Shown one piece after another: positions 24,542 through 35,572 of a stretch of DNA of 64,000 bases (position 1 is the first letter of the stretch; each line of letters starts with the position of its first letter). Source of the DNA: Armillaria gallica (lineage: Eukaryota; Basidiomycota; Agaricomycetes; Agaricales; Physalacriaceae); the NCBI GenBank assembly GCA_037576215.1, contig JBANDB010000006.1, forward strand, positions 2,604,001 to 2,668,000, in the 5' to 3' direction. The notes beneath the pieces are model-generated. The model saw only the letters and a list, made by a program, of their open reading frames with translations, made no database searches and was not told where the DNA came from. The position numbers were made by a program, and so were the translations under genes.

Positions 24542-26248
24542 TCAAATGTCCTGGTATGGCGGCAAATCGTCATCACCCTTCTGGGCACCGTCTCCACTCC
24601 CAGTCGGTCCGTGACTCCCAGATTCCTTCAAAGCTCTCTCTCTTTCCAGCCTCTTCTTTTCCTCTTCAGCACTTTCTGGTGTAGAACTGGCTGGTTGTGA
24701 TGCAGGTGGAGCGTTGTATGCCTGAGAATATGTCGCGGCAAGGCGTTTCTTTTCCTCTTCAGCCGATACAAATTTGTTACCGCCTGAGCCCTTGATATCG
24801 TGCAAGGAACCACTTGCGGGCCCAGGTCCCGATTCGCCAGCAGCCACGGGTACCCCCGTTTCTGCCATGGTTGGTGTGATCGGAGGTAGGGTAGGCTTTG
24901 ACGGGTCCGATGGGAAACTGGGGGCACCGGGGACAAGGATGAAGGACTACCAGAAGGAAGGAATAGGTGTTGGTGAAAGATTCAAGTTCGACGGGTTGAT
25001 TGGAGGAGATTGGGTCTGTGGAGGAGGAGACGACGGGGGAGCGTATTTCTTCGTGGGCTCGGATGATACCTGTGAAGGTTCCTTGGTCGCGTTCAACATC
25101 GGCGATAGTGGAATACCAGGGCTCATGGCGCCGGCAATATCGGTGTTCATGCTGGACAGCTCACTAGCATGGCTTTCACCGAAGCTTTGAGTATCGGATC
25201 GACTGAGGTCAGATCCCGCAACTTGATGCGGAAGATTGATATGTCCAGTCTTATAGTTATCGAGTGCACGCTGTAACGATGCCCGGGCCGCACCCGTAGC
25301 TTGTGCACCTTTGTAGGGAGATGATTCGGTGGGTGGAAGGGTGGGCAACGCGGCAATGACGGGATTTGCAGCTTGTGACAACAAAACAAGCTTTTCGCCA
25401 TACTACAATTATCGAATTAGCCACAAGAAGGGGAATCCTGACGAATGACAAGCATACCTCGCGGATCGCATCCCATTTGGCTTGTTCACTTTCGCGGATA
25501 CCTTTCCTCTTCAAAAGCTCGACTTCTCTCTCTTGAGATTGATCGTCGGCCTCGGCTTTCCTGATCTGATCTTTGAGCTCGCTAATCTTCTTCTCCATGC
25601 CTTTGGCGTTGTCATGTTCAAGCCTTGCGAGCTGATTCTGCAGCCCGGCGCGGATGTTCCGGCGAGGCGTGAGGGCAATTTCGGCGTCACGAAGTTGCTT
25701 CAGTGGCGCTCGGGCGGCGTCCAACTTTACCGCGATAGAGCTGGCAAGTGAACCTTGAACAAAGTTAAGGTACGCAAGACGATCTGTCACTGAATACAAA
25801 AAGTGTCAATATCAGGCACTGAGACATGGCGTGGTAACATACCATCTTTCAGGTCGTCGGGTTCTGATTGACCCCAAGTGTAGAGTTCTTTACTCTGTGC
25901 CTTTGAGTCTCTGGACACACTATCAAAGTCAATCGCGACACCCTTTCCGATAGTAATGATCTTCTGTACTGGTGAAGTCGAACTAAAGAACCGAGATCAG
26001 ATTCTGATGGGGAAAGAGAGGACATCGAAATACCCGTATTGCTGCCCGAGACTGCGTAACTGGTACTGGATTGCTTCTAAAGTGTGAGATTTGTGGCCAC
26101 TAGCTGCAGCTTCATTGGCAGGTGGCTGGGCACTGGTATCAGGACTGCCTGGACGATACTGACTCGGGAGATGCTGGGCGAGAGACGAGTCTTTGATAGC
26201 AGACTGAGCTTTGTCCGCAAAAGATTGTAAGAAACCTGGAACAGGCAT
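24542..26248 (-). CDS. Pil1/Lsp1-type eisosome BAR protein
   Basis: Pil1 and Lsp1 form the lattice under plasma-membrane furrows (eisosomes) and take part in sphingolipid signalling. Exons 26248..26034, 25982..25843, 25789..25458 and 25402..24542 are supported. MPVPGFLQSFADKAQSAIKD opens as in the family. The BAR core includes ITIGKGVAIDFDSVSRDSKA, VTDRLAYLNFVQGSLASS and ALTPRRNIRAGLQNQLARLE. A Pro/Ser-rich tail with two AEEEKKRL motifs ends DDDLPPYQDI. An in-frame TAG occurs at 24949..24947. Two compensating one-base shifts near 24910-24960 would bypass it in a Pro/Ser-rich frame. A 33-base GT-AG gap is a less likely explanation. It is divergent from the HET-like gene. Confidence 0.9.
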
Positions 26249-26683
26249 GATGGAAAAGGTAGAAAAGTTGGTAGAAGATGGGCGATGCAAGAAATTCAAG
26301 TAGTGTTCAAGTATAGGCAATGCGTCCCGCAGTAGGCCCCCAATGACGCTCAGTGATGTCACTGCCGTGTCATTACACGTGCCTGGCTCACCGCTTTTTT
26401 TACGCATTGTTATCGCTAAGTATCGCGTTATCGTCGCAATCGTATTAGGCCCGCGCTCAAGCTGAATAAGTATCAATCATAATCATCATCATCAACTCTC
26501 TTCTCTGCTATTATGGTACGTCCTTCCTGGTGATCATTGACAACCATCTGTTAAATCTTGATCAGGGCAATTGCTCAGCTGGGCATGAATGCGAGGTAGA
26601 GAACACCTGGCAATGGGTCCGAGTCAAGTAAAGACCCCGGACGCGTCAAGGCCTCGTCTCACCTTCGCAGTTTGCCAATCACA
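26249..26683. other. Divergent promoter region, eisosome gene and HET-like gene
   Basis: The 435 bases between the two start codons probably hold both promoters. A short upstream exon for the HET-like gene cannot be excluded, since GT and AG sites occur near 26515 and 26670, but no open frame supports it. Confidence 0.4.
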
Positions 26684-28248
26684 ATGAACTTGAATTCAGA
26701 AAGCTTCACTATCGTGAATATCCCTCTTTCCGAGTTACACGGTAGTACACTCGACATCACCCAGAAGGCGACTCCCAGACGACTCCGGATGATCGATTGT
26801 CATGCATACGTCCACGAGCAGGTGTTGCGAATATGCCAATTCAACGAGTGCGGCGCAACATCATATTCCGCCATTTCTTACATCTGGAAAGGCAACGGCC
26901 CCATCACATCATCAGAACCCCCACCTCACCAATTCCGCGTCAAAGGCGCCGAAGATGGCGACCCCATCTCCATACCCGTCCTCGGGTACGCCTGCCTCAT
27001 CTCACTGCACCACGCCCTCCCGTACATATGGCTTGACAGAGCCTGCATCATGCAGACCAACAAGGAAGATAAGAACTGGCAGATTAAGCACATGTTTGAG
27101 TTGTACAAAAATGCCGCTGTCTGTGTCGTCTTGCCGGGCGGGATGGAGCGGCTCGTTCCCATGGATGAGGAAACAGTATGGATGCACCGTGGGTGGACGC
27201 TGCAGGAAGCACTTGTCCCCGCCAGCACCGTGGTCGCATTTGCGTGGGACAGAGGCGGGGGGATGCTGCATAACAGGATCCTCGCCCCGGATCCCGTCCC
27301 GCTCCAAGTCATCATCCCCGGCCACCTGGCAATCGCACCCCTCACAAGCATCGCCGACGCGTGCTACTTGGGTGACCTGCAGTTCATCAGCGCCGACGAC
27401 CCCAAAGTCTCATGCCCGACGTGGTTCGCCGCACGAGGTCACGCCGAGAGTGACATCCCCGCCAAACTCCTCGGGCACAAATCACCCAACCTTGCGCTCT
27501 TCATCAGTGCGCGCAGAAAAACGTGAACGACGGCTCCTCCGAGCGCGCCATTTGGCAGTGCGCCCTTGTGCGCACATCCTCCCGCCCGGTCGACATGGTG
27601 TTCAGCATTATGGGCCTATTTGGTGTCACGCTAAACCCGGGCGACTTCCACCCGGATGATCGGGTTGGCGCGACGATTGCGCTTGCACGCGAGATCCTGC
27701 GCGCTGGGGGGGATGCCAGTTGGGTGGGCACAGCGACGCGCATGCGACCCTGTATGCAGATATCACACTTTCCCGAGTTTCCCAGGACGTCTGTAGAGGG
27801 GAAGGCGGAGATTCTCACCGCGGATGGGCCTGTGGATATTATGTCCTTGATTGAGGCAGATGAACCAGATGGGCCTCGGGTCAGAGGGGAGATGGACCGA
27901 GATGGGTGCCTCACCTTGGAGCGTGAAGCATGTGCTGCTATTTCCACCCAAAGCGGTAGCCATGATGTGGTTGCCCTAGATGGGACATACTGGCGTTTGG
28001 ATTCAAACATCAAATTGGCAGACTTGCCTTTTCCTAGGACAGCTGTGATCTTCGTGGGCTTATTTTATGACTGGAGGAACAATGGAAATGGTTTAGATAG
28101 GTGGGTGGCAAAATTCATGTTAGTTAAAGAGCACACATTGGGAAAGTTTAGAGTTATGTCTTATATCGAGATAGATGACGCTCTTGACGGGTTGGGTCTT
28201 TTTGAGACTGCAATGGACTGGGCCAAGTTTACTTTTAGTATAGTGTAG
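26684..28248 (+). CDS. HET-domain-like protein, apparent frameshift
   Basis: Heterokaryon-incompatibility (HET) domains trigger cell death after fusion of unlike hyphae, and many relatives have no assigned role. The three core HET blocks are visible: YSAISYIWKGN near residue 65, the LDRACIMQTNKEDKNWQIKH block with YKNAAVCVVLPGG near residues 120-160, and MHRGWTLQEALVP near 172. The second half (RPVDMVFSIMGLFGVTLNPG, then EADEPDGPRV) is typical of basidiomycete members. The gene is intronless. The frame breaks at the A-run 27517-27521: one extra A joins the two frames into 521 residues. Because HET genes are often inactivated in nature, a true pseudogene is more plausible here than in the housekeeping genes. 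Confidence 0.78.
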
Positions 28249-28409
28249 TAAGTATTTTGACGTAATCTCAACAAATACCTCCCACAGGTCCACACCGCTG
28301 CCCGCCTACGAGAGACTAGCCATCACCACACGTGCCTCGCTCACTTACAGCAAGTCGATTGATAAATGTAAATAAAATAAACCGTAACAAACTGCAGTCC
28401 CAGTGAATA

Positions 28410-29516
28410 TCAGACAACAATCTTCTTTGCCTTTCCCTTCTTCTCCGAGTCCTTGTGCGAAAGAAATTCAACCTCGGTGGCCAACGGACCTGCCAGTCTC
28501 TGCCCTTCAGGGTACCCGAGAACACTTGTTTTGAAGTGTCGACCTATTCCCTCAATCCGCCCCCTCAGCCCATCTTCATCCGTCGCCGACGGAGCTAGTC
28601 GCGTCCATATGGAAATACGATAAAACTGTGGCCGAATGGAAACAATGACTCCAGTGATCAAAGAGCTTGGTGGAGCACCATTGCTTGCCGCTTCGGTAAG
28701 AAGGGGGTCGAATGTTTCTCCTATCGCGGCAAGCATCTGAAGAGACGATGAGTGAGAACAAAGAATGATATAGTAACCACCACGCACTGTATAGAGCCAC
28801 ATTTTGTCAACGTTGTTTCTATTCTTATCTCGCGGTAACTGAATACTCCATTTTCCGCCATTCTTGTTAGCTTCATCCTCCCACGCCGGGATAATTCCCT
28901 CCTGAAACAAGCGTCAAGACGGGGGATTATGAATAGTGTGGAGATCCAAGACACACCTTGAAAAGATAGTAGTTCGCCTTCTGCGGTAGCGAAGATGGCG
29001 CAACAATGTTATTATATAGGCTTTAGAAAGAGAAGGCATTGTGTAAGCATTTACACAACGCAGCGACGGTCGGAACGTACCCCCAAAACTCCTCGACACT
29101 GTCAAAACTGATCACCCGCTTGATATCTTCCATCCAGCCTTGTGCCGCCGCCACTCCGGGTGTTTGAGGCACAGGTGTCTGGGGAAAGGCAGAGACGGGT
29201 GTTTGGGGCAAATTCCGGCCTTTCGTAGCTGGAGAGTCGAACCAAAGGGTCCAGGGAGAGTAGAGGGGGTGCTAGGTCGCGTGAGACTCGGATCAGGACT
29301 TGCGCCAGCAATGCAGGCGACGAACCATACCTTGACATTGAAATTGGTGGGATCACTGAACACAGTTCGGATACCCTCGGCCTGAGCTTGCATGTCGACC
29401 TCCTGGATCTCTCCCGGCTCCAGTGAATCATCGACGGCATCAGATTGATCAGCCAAAGCAGCAGAGAGCGCAGCTCTCGAAGCAGCGAGAGAAGGACCAG
29501 AAAGAACAGAAGTCAT
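28410..29516 (-). CDS. eIF4E: Translation initiation factor 4E (cap-binding)
   Basis: eIF4E binds the mRNA cap and recruits eIF4G. Exons 29516..29331, 29271..29081, 29020..28957, 28901..28788 and 28736..28410 give 293 residues with exact phases. Cap-binding tryptophans lie in HPLYSPWTLWFDSP and FKEGIIPAWEDEANKNGG. ISFDSVEEFWG-LYNNI is the eIF4G-contact helix. DKMWLYT-MLAAIGETFD and RISIWTR complete the fold. Between the first and second block is an insert of about 25 residues with PQTPV repeats that most eIF4E proteins lack. The C-terminal tail is Lys/Glu-rich. It converges with the HET-like gene. Confidence 0.93.
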
Positions 29517-29774
29517 TGAGCGTCAGAACTGGGTATGTTGTTCAACACTACTGTGAACGGGGCGAGCGCACAACGGGTGAGATGACAGACGTGGTTGTTG
29601 AGACGATGATACTTTTGGATAATTTTTTATTTGTAAATTTTTTGATAATCAGGTAACGGTGCCGAATACGTGCCTCCGCGGCCGGCACGTGCCGTGGCTT
29701 GCCGTGGGTTATCTGATAAGACAGCGGGAATACGGACGCGGAATTTTGCTGACTCGCGCCCGCTCCTCTCTCTC

Positions 29775-30949
29775 ATGTCCATCCACAATGGCCTGGATCC
29801 ATTCCAGGCAAAGCTCGCCGCTGCCGCTACTGGCGCGACGATGACAGCGCTCACTAGTAAGTACATGGGTCTGTCATATGAACTTTAGTGCTCATTTTAT
29901 TATCAGTGACGCCATTTGACGTCGTCAAAACACGGCTACAAACACAGCGACCTGGTTCCCAGCCTGTGTTTGTACGGCCACCGCCTAATGTATGCTGTCA
30001 GCCTCTCAATCGACCGTGCGTAAGAAACTGTCGTCGTTGGCACGTCCCATTGCGGAAGAAGAAATCGTGTGTGTGTGGGAGAACGGCGTGTTCAGAGCGG
30101 AGCGGGTCAACGGATTCTACGATGCAGTCAAGCATGTGTGGAAGGCAGAAGGTCTGCGTGGTCTCTGGAAGGGATCTGGAACAACATTGTACGTCGCCTT
30201 TCCGTTCTTCCAGCCAGCGAACCTCATGTGCAGCTCAGGGTCATTGGGGTTCCGTCTTCAACGGCATATATGCTAACCTACGATCACCTCTTGAATGTCG
30301 CGCTTCCGCCAATACTACCGAATGAGAATCTCGTTCCTTTGACGTCAGGAATACTCGCTCGTACAACAATATCCACAATTGCTTCCCACTCGAACTTATA
30401 CGGACCAATCTACAATCGACACCTCTCTCACCAGATAAACCTCATACCCTACGTTCTGTTCTCACATCAATTCGGCAGCTTGCCAAGACCAAAGGTCCGC
30501 GCTTTCTATGGAGAGGGCTTGGGCCGACCTTGTGGCGGGATGTTCCGTTTTCGGGATTTTACTGGTTTAGCTATGAGACCTTGAAGAAAGGGTTTGCTCG
30601 GCAGGGACAGAACAACGCATGGACTGCATTTTTGTCTGGTGCCGTCAGCGGGACTGCTGCTGCACTGATAACATCGCCAATGGATGTCCTCAAGACCCGA
30701 CGTCAAGCGCTAGTCATGCGAGCAGCATCGGACGCGCCCAAAGTTACATCAACTATCGGTCTTCTCGGTCAAATTATACGTACAGAAGGAACCTCAGCGT
30801 TGTACACTGGGATTACGCCCCGCATAGCTAAAATTGCACCAGCATGTGGAATCATGATTGCCTGCTTTGAGGTGCGTGCTTGTCTTGTTCCTTACAGCTC
30901 GACACTAATAACCGTCCAGGGAGTCGGAAAATTTTTGGCCAAGGCCTGA
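29775..30949 (+). CDS. MTM1: Mitochondrial carrier, Mtm1/SLC25A39-40 type
   Basis: This inner-membrane carrier is linked to mitochondrial manganese/iron balance and glutathione import. Exons: 29775..29856, 29907..30188, 30239..30871, 30920..30949. The three carrier signatures are TPFDVVKTRLQ, a PLELIRTNLQ-like motif in the middle repeat, and SPMDVLKTRRQ. PPPNVCCQPLNRPC is the Cys-containing loop typical of this subfamily. GLRGLWKGSGTTL and FLWRGLGPTLWRDVPFSGFYW are matrix-loop motifs. Two single bases are missing, one near 30011-30020 and one in the C-run 30385-30387. Adding them gives a continuous protein with correct splice phases. The start MSIHNGLDPFQAK is preferred over longer in-frame options. 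Confidence 0.88.
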
Positions 30950-31107
30950 TGCATCGTTAGACTGTGTTATTATCATTGGATTATTTACCGAGTAATGTAT
31001 CTTACGCACACACTATCACTACATACACACATGAGAAATCAAGGAGAGACAGACGGAAAGTGTAGGTTGCAAGATCGTCAAGAAAAATGGGGAAAGAATA
31101 TCGTCCT

Positions 31108-32190
31108 CTAACCAAGCCTGCCTAGCTGTCTATTTGCCGACACAAGTTTACCTCCCACTCGATCTACATCGTTCGACAGTCCATCAAGCAAAGTCGTTCT
31201 GGGTGGCTATCTCAGCTCCGATAGCCTCGCCCAAATGCCGCTGTCGCTGCAGGATAGTCGTCAAAATAGACAACTGCTGATCCTGTTGCTCAATCTGGGT
31301 CTGCTGGAAGCCCAAAAGCCCATGATTATCGAGTGGCCTGGTATCCTCTGTCTCCTGAGGTGCCGAGGGTGCACCAAACACTCGTGTGACCCTGGTGAAT
31401 GTATTGCCTGCCGGACCAAGAAGCGCCTCGCGGTCAGTCGACGGCGCGACATTCATGGCCGTGGGCCCACCGCCACCACCGCTCCGTGAGGAAGTCATTC
31501 GAGCGACAGTAACCATCTTTCCCAGCTTCTCGCAGTCATCTTGAAGCCGAGCAACCATATCCGTCCGTCTCTGCAGCTCCCCTTGACTCATGCCCTCCCC
31601 TGCAAGCTCCTGAAGCCCCTTCCCAAGCGTGCCAATGCGAGCCAAGACCCCTGCGAGTTTCTGCTTGGCGCTGACGTTGGACTTGTGTGAGGCGTTGACG
31701 TCGCCCTGGGTGGAGAACGCCTCGCGGCGGTTTATGTCGGCCCTGACGTCGCGGAGGCGGGTCTGAATTTCTTGGTACTCGTCTAGCCAAGAGGTGGAGG
31801 AGAAATGGTGGGGACGTTCTTGGCAGCTGCAGCCTTGCCGAGAGGAATCCCTAGGAACTGTTTGAAAGGGTAGGCTTCGCGCCACTGGTCGTCTCTGGCG
31901 CTGATGATGGCGCGTAGGTATGTCTCGAGACCTGCGCGCCGTTCCGTGAGGAGCTGGGAGTCGGTACGGGAACGGAAAATGGAGTATTTGTGCTTTGGGG
32001 GAAGGGGTGCTGGTGGGGGTGTGCCGGTTGCCTGGACGAGATCAGTATGGAGGTCGTCGAATTCGGAGTATCGGCGCCACATGCTCCATGACTGAATATG
32101 GGCCTTTATTTCTATTCGATAGACGGTATGTGGTTTTGGCTCAGAGCGCTCTTGCAGGTCAACGATCGACACTTGTTGAATCGCAGTCAT
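31108..32190 (-). CDS. VAM7: Vam7-like PX-domain SNARE
   Basis: Vam7 is the Qc-SNARE of vacuole fusion and binds PI3P through its PX domain. The gene is intronless and gives about 360 residues if two one-base slips cancel. The PX domain (residues 1-120) has TVYRIEIKAHIQSWSMWRRY, a PPKHKYS loop and YLRAIISARDDQWREAYPF. A helical middle (WLDEYQEIQTRLRDVRADIN) leads to the SNARE motif: QQTQIEQQDQQLSILTTILQ, EAIGAEIATQNDLLDGL and DVDRVGGKLVSANRQLGRLG. The first slip (one base missing) lies near 31790-31806. The second (one base extra) lies in the A-run 31190-31192 and hides the end of the SNARE motif. The tail lacks a membrane anchor, as in Vam7. Confidence 0.87.
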
Positions 32191-32197
32191 GGTAATA

Positions 32198-33308
32198 CTA
32201 AGCAGCCGCACAGCCACTCACAACTACAAATCGAGCCCGGCCCGCAAATTCCGTCATGACTCTCCCAAATATCCACCAACCCCAGCCACGGCTCTTCAAA
32301 AATCGTATAAACCCAGGAAATACGTCCTCGCTGATATCCTCTACTTTTACATCCACGTATCCCATATTCCGCATGTCAGCCTCGTACTCGTCGAGGGAAA
32401 CTATGTTTTCCTTGGGTATTACGTTTAGAATCGTCAAGAGAGCCCTCGTCCTGAGACTCATGGTCTTCCAACTCATCGGAAAACATATATCCGCAAGCGC
32501 TATTCTCCCGCCTGGCGCGAGATGCGACAACGACTGTCGCAGAAAGTCCCGTCGGGTGTGAAAGTGATACGCGCAATCAAGAGCGAGAATACTGTCGTAC
32601 ATATCAGCGTTATTGGGATTGAGCGGATGGTCTTCTCTCCCAAGTCGATAAACTGCATCTCCGAGGTACAACTTCGGTTCGATGATGTCCGGGTTTCGGA
32701 GCCGCATGCTCGCAATCCGGTCACGAGAACGCTGGTGATGTGCAGGAAGACTTGTAATTCCTGACAGCTTTGAGGGACGTCGGACATCTGGATGAGAGAG
32801 AAGCAGGATGAGCGACTCTCCGCTACCATGTCCCACATCTGTGGGGAGGGGCCAATATGAATAAATGGCTTCCATGTCACTCAGGACCTTACCAAGAATC
32901 CTGCCGCCAGCTTGACTGTCGGCAGCACAGATGAGCTTCAGAGCGAGCGCTAGAAAGACGATCAGGTCAAACTGTCAATGATTTCATGAGATGAACCATG
33001 TACCTTGACAGGCTTCAGGGAAGACACTGGTGTTCTACAGACGTGGCGTAACCAGGGGATCCTTTTGATAGACAAGATCTTGAATCTCTGGCACTAACCT
33101 TCCAGTAACCCATATTCAGCCATTCAGTTTTAGGCGGTGCGTCTGGATCTTCCCCAGGCAATTTGTTGAGAGAATAATGGAACGTCCCATATGGGTCCGA
33201 CCTCTTGTTGGCGAAGAAAATAAGGGCGAGGAACGATGCTATTGCCACGACATAGAAAGCATATGCAGGAACGACGTTCAAGTAGTGTGACAAACTGGGG
33301 GAATCCAT
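32198..33308 (-). CDS. Membrane-anchored class I SAM-dependent methyltransferase
   Basis: The substrate is unknown. Exons 33308..33099, 33034..33004, 32949..32893 and 32838..32198 give 312 residues. An N-terminal hydrophobic segment (FYVVAIASFLALIFFA, about residues 18-34) anchors the protein. The catalytic part begins at EWLNMGYWK, with the SAM loop GRILDVGHGSGES across an intron, then DSILALDCAYHFHTR (motif II-like) and HLAPGGRIALADICFP (motif III-like). The order resembles fungal sterol/quinone-type methyltransferases, but no diagnostic substrate motif is visible. The upstream SRPBCC-like gene ends only a few bases away and runs in the same frame, so a fused transcript is possible. Confidence 0.85.
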
Positions 33309-33324
33309 TGATATCCCTCTCGGC

Positions 33325-33892
33325 TCACTGCAGTAAAGCGATGGTGAGTACGAAGATCGAGCAAGGGTAGAGCAAAGTAAATCGTACATGACGTTTTCCA
33401 GAGCACGAACCAGCCTCTCCTGTCCTTCCAGATGAGATTTAGTCAGAGTGGCGTAGATAAAGGGCATAAAGCAGAAGAGGCCCTGTGATTAGAGAAAATT
33501 TAGTCCCGGACGTCTCGTCTCGATGGTGGCAGGAGCAGACGAACGTAAACTGTGACGTGCTCGATCATCAAAACTCCTAACTCGCTTCCCTGTGTGGGGC
33601 GAACTCGATATTCTGTCCTGAGCCGCGTCCAAGCACCTGCATTCACCTCAACGTCTAGTCCGTCATCGCAAGTGGTGAATGTAGCACGATACGTTGTGGT
33701 GAAACCCATCTTGAAGCGATCAACGATCGTGTACGTGCAAGGATCGCTGCCTTCTTCTAGCGCATAACTTTCCACCAGCGGTCCGAGACTGATAAAGGAC
33801 GGCACATCATGCAAAAAATCCACAGCATCCCTCTGGGAGACTGCAACTTGACGAGAGGTGAAAAATGTTCTTGTCAGGATGAAGGGCCACAT
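33325..33892 (-). CDS. Small SRPBCC/DUF7053-like protein
   Basis: This is a small alpha/beta protein resembling fungal proteins with a START-like ligand-binding fold. The function is unknown. Exon 1 is 33892..33545 (MWPFILTRTFFTSRQVAVSQ ... GAWTRLRTEYRVRP ... MIEHVTVY) and exon 2 begins at 33482 (GLFCFMPFIYATLTKSHLEG). The expected end is shortly after RLVRALEN. No stop occurs in frame there. An intron from 33392 to 33328, with a weak GTCATG donor, would place a TGA at 33327..33325 and give 146 residues, the usual size. Without that splice the frame runs straight into the methyltransferase. The end is therefore uncertain. Confidence 0.6.
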
Positions 33893-34006
33893 GTAAAATG
33901 TGATTACGAAACTAACATCAGAAGATGCATTCTATACATCAAAAAAGAATCCACTGATATCACAGCCAGAAATCGTCTAGATATAAAAATTACATGATAC
34001 CACCGC

Positions 34007-35420
34007 TCAGGACCGTGTTTGGGACGGGGACGGAGGATTCAATGTATCCTCCGACCTCGTCCTTTGACTAGGATCGTATCCTTCGCCTATACTGGCTGCA
34101 CCGATTACGTATCGGAGAACATCGCTGAGGGTGATTATACCTAGTAGCCGTCCTTTCTTGCCGCCTTTTCGTTCCTCTTCCTACAGCGACCGTTAGTTCA
34201 TGATAGCAATTATATCACGCTGACGTACCTCCCCCTCTACTACCACCAAACGGTGGACCCTTCGCTTCTTTATAAGCTGTAGGAGAGTACCAAGGGAATC
34301 CGACGCGTTACAAATCACGACGCCAGGGAAATCAGGTGAGCGCTGGTTCAGCGCTTGGGAGATAGTAAGGTCAAGTGTATGGTATGCACCCAGGCGTACA
34401 AGGGTCTTGCAGAAGAAAATGAAACACGAGTCAACTGCGTATGAGGAGGAGAAAACATACAATGACATCAACCGTCTCGTAAAGGTTAACCACAATCCCA
34501 TCATCATCAATGATGGGTACGGCAGAAATAGACAGAGCAGAAAACTGGTGGACGACATCAAAAACGGTAGTCGAGAGGCCAGCAGTCGCGATCGGATAGT
34601 ACGGCTTTTGGCCTGGGGCGGGAGGTGCAACGTATGTGCCGATCTTGAGCTTGCGCAGAGGTAAGTGGAGTTGTTGAATTTCTTTAGTACACTGTGGAGG
34701 CGGGGGTAAGTATCTCCGATAAGGAAGGTTAAGCATATTTATGTACATTGATCGATATAAATTTGAGGAGACGATATGTTGTTAGAGTCGAGACAATGAC
34801 TTCTTGGTCGGTCTCTGTGTCGACATCAAGAAGGGGGAGGCGTCGGGCGTGGGTTTGAATGAGGACTTTTGCGGCCTGGTATAAAGTGCTAGATGGGTGT
34901 TCTGATAGAAGAGGGGGCTGCGCGACACCAAGCTGAGTCTCGATTCCTGGAACGGGAATCTCAGATGAGTGGCGCGATGAAAGAAATTGAAAACCTCTAA
35001 GATCTTCGAGGACGAGGCCTTCGACATCCAGGGCAGCTGCTTCATACGTCATCGTTGTGACGTTGTAATAGTGCTGGATGAGATGGATGATGTCGAGGAC
35101 TGTGAGCATTCCGGCGAATCTAGAAGTTTCGCTATTCCAAAGGGGAGCAGATACAACACCTAGAAATGATGAGCGAGGAAATGACAGCAGTTACGCGACG
35201 TACTGTTTAGAATGAGACATTGTAGGGCGCGCTTGACATTAAGCTTGGTGTCGAGTACAATGAGCCTGAAGCTGATTGGAAAGGCATCATAGCAGGTACG
35301 GCCCTTCAGAAAGGACCGGATAGCTGTGAGGGCAGCATGGTGACCGTCCTGCGGCAGTAGATGAGAGCCAGCTCGACGTCTTGACGGATTTTTGCGCAGA
35401 TTCGAGGGCGCGAGACTCAT
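34007..35420 (-). CDS. SNF4: AMPK gamma subunit (Snf4-like)
   Basis: This is the regulatory gamma subunit of the SNF1/AMPK energy-sensing kinase, binding adenine nucleotides in CBS pairs. Exons 35420..35204, 35159..34747, 34691..34461, 34405..34229 and 34180..34007 give 403 residues. Signatures: AIRSFLKGRTCYDAFP at the start, SAPLWNSETSRFAGMLTVLD (CBS1), AAKVLIQTHARRLPLLDVD (CBS2), SALSISAVPIIDDDGIVVN (CBS3) and KKRRVHRLVVVEGE followed by GRLLGIITLSDVLRYVIG (CBS4). The first ATG in frame is MSLAPSNLRKNP; upstream codons are open but lack an ATG. It is divergent from the Ear1-like gene, with starts 152 bases apart. Confidence 0.93.
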
Positions 35421-35572
35421 GGCAGAGGACAAAGGCAGCGAGGGGCTGGCCGCATCCGGGCCCAAAGTGGCTGCCGTACCGGAACCGCGGCCGGAAGATG
35501 GCGGACGGGCCGATGGCTGAGCAATTGGACACCGTACTGTTCTGCGTTGACCAGACACACACTATCACTGCT

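Noticed and set aside
26802..27659. 285-codon alternative plus-strand frame within the HET-like gene
   Set aside because: It is a +1 shadow rich in Ser, Pro and Arg without any domain, while the other frame carries the HET motifs.
35381..35572. Longer N-terminus for EAR1
   Set aside because: The upstream codons overlap the first exon of divergent SNF4, and the membrane helix lies just after the ATG at 35573.
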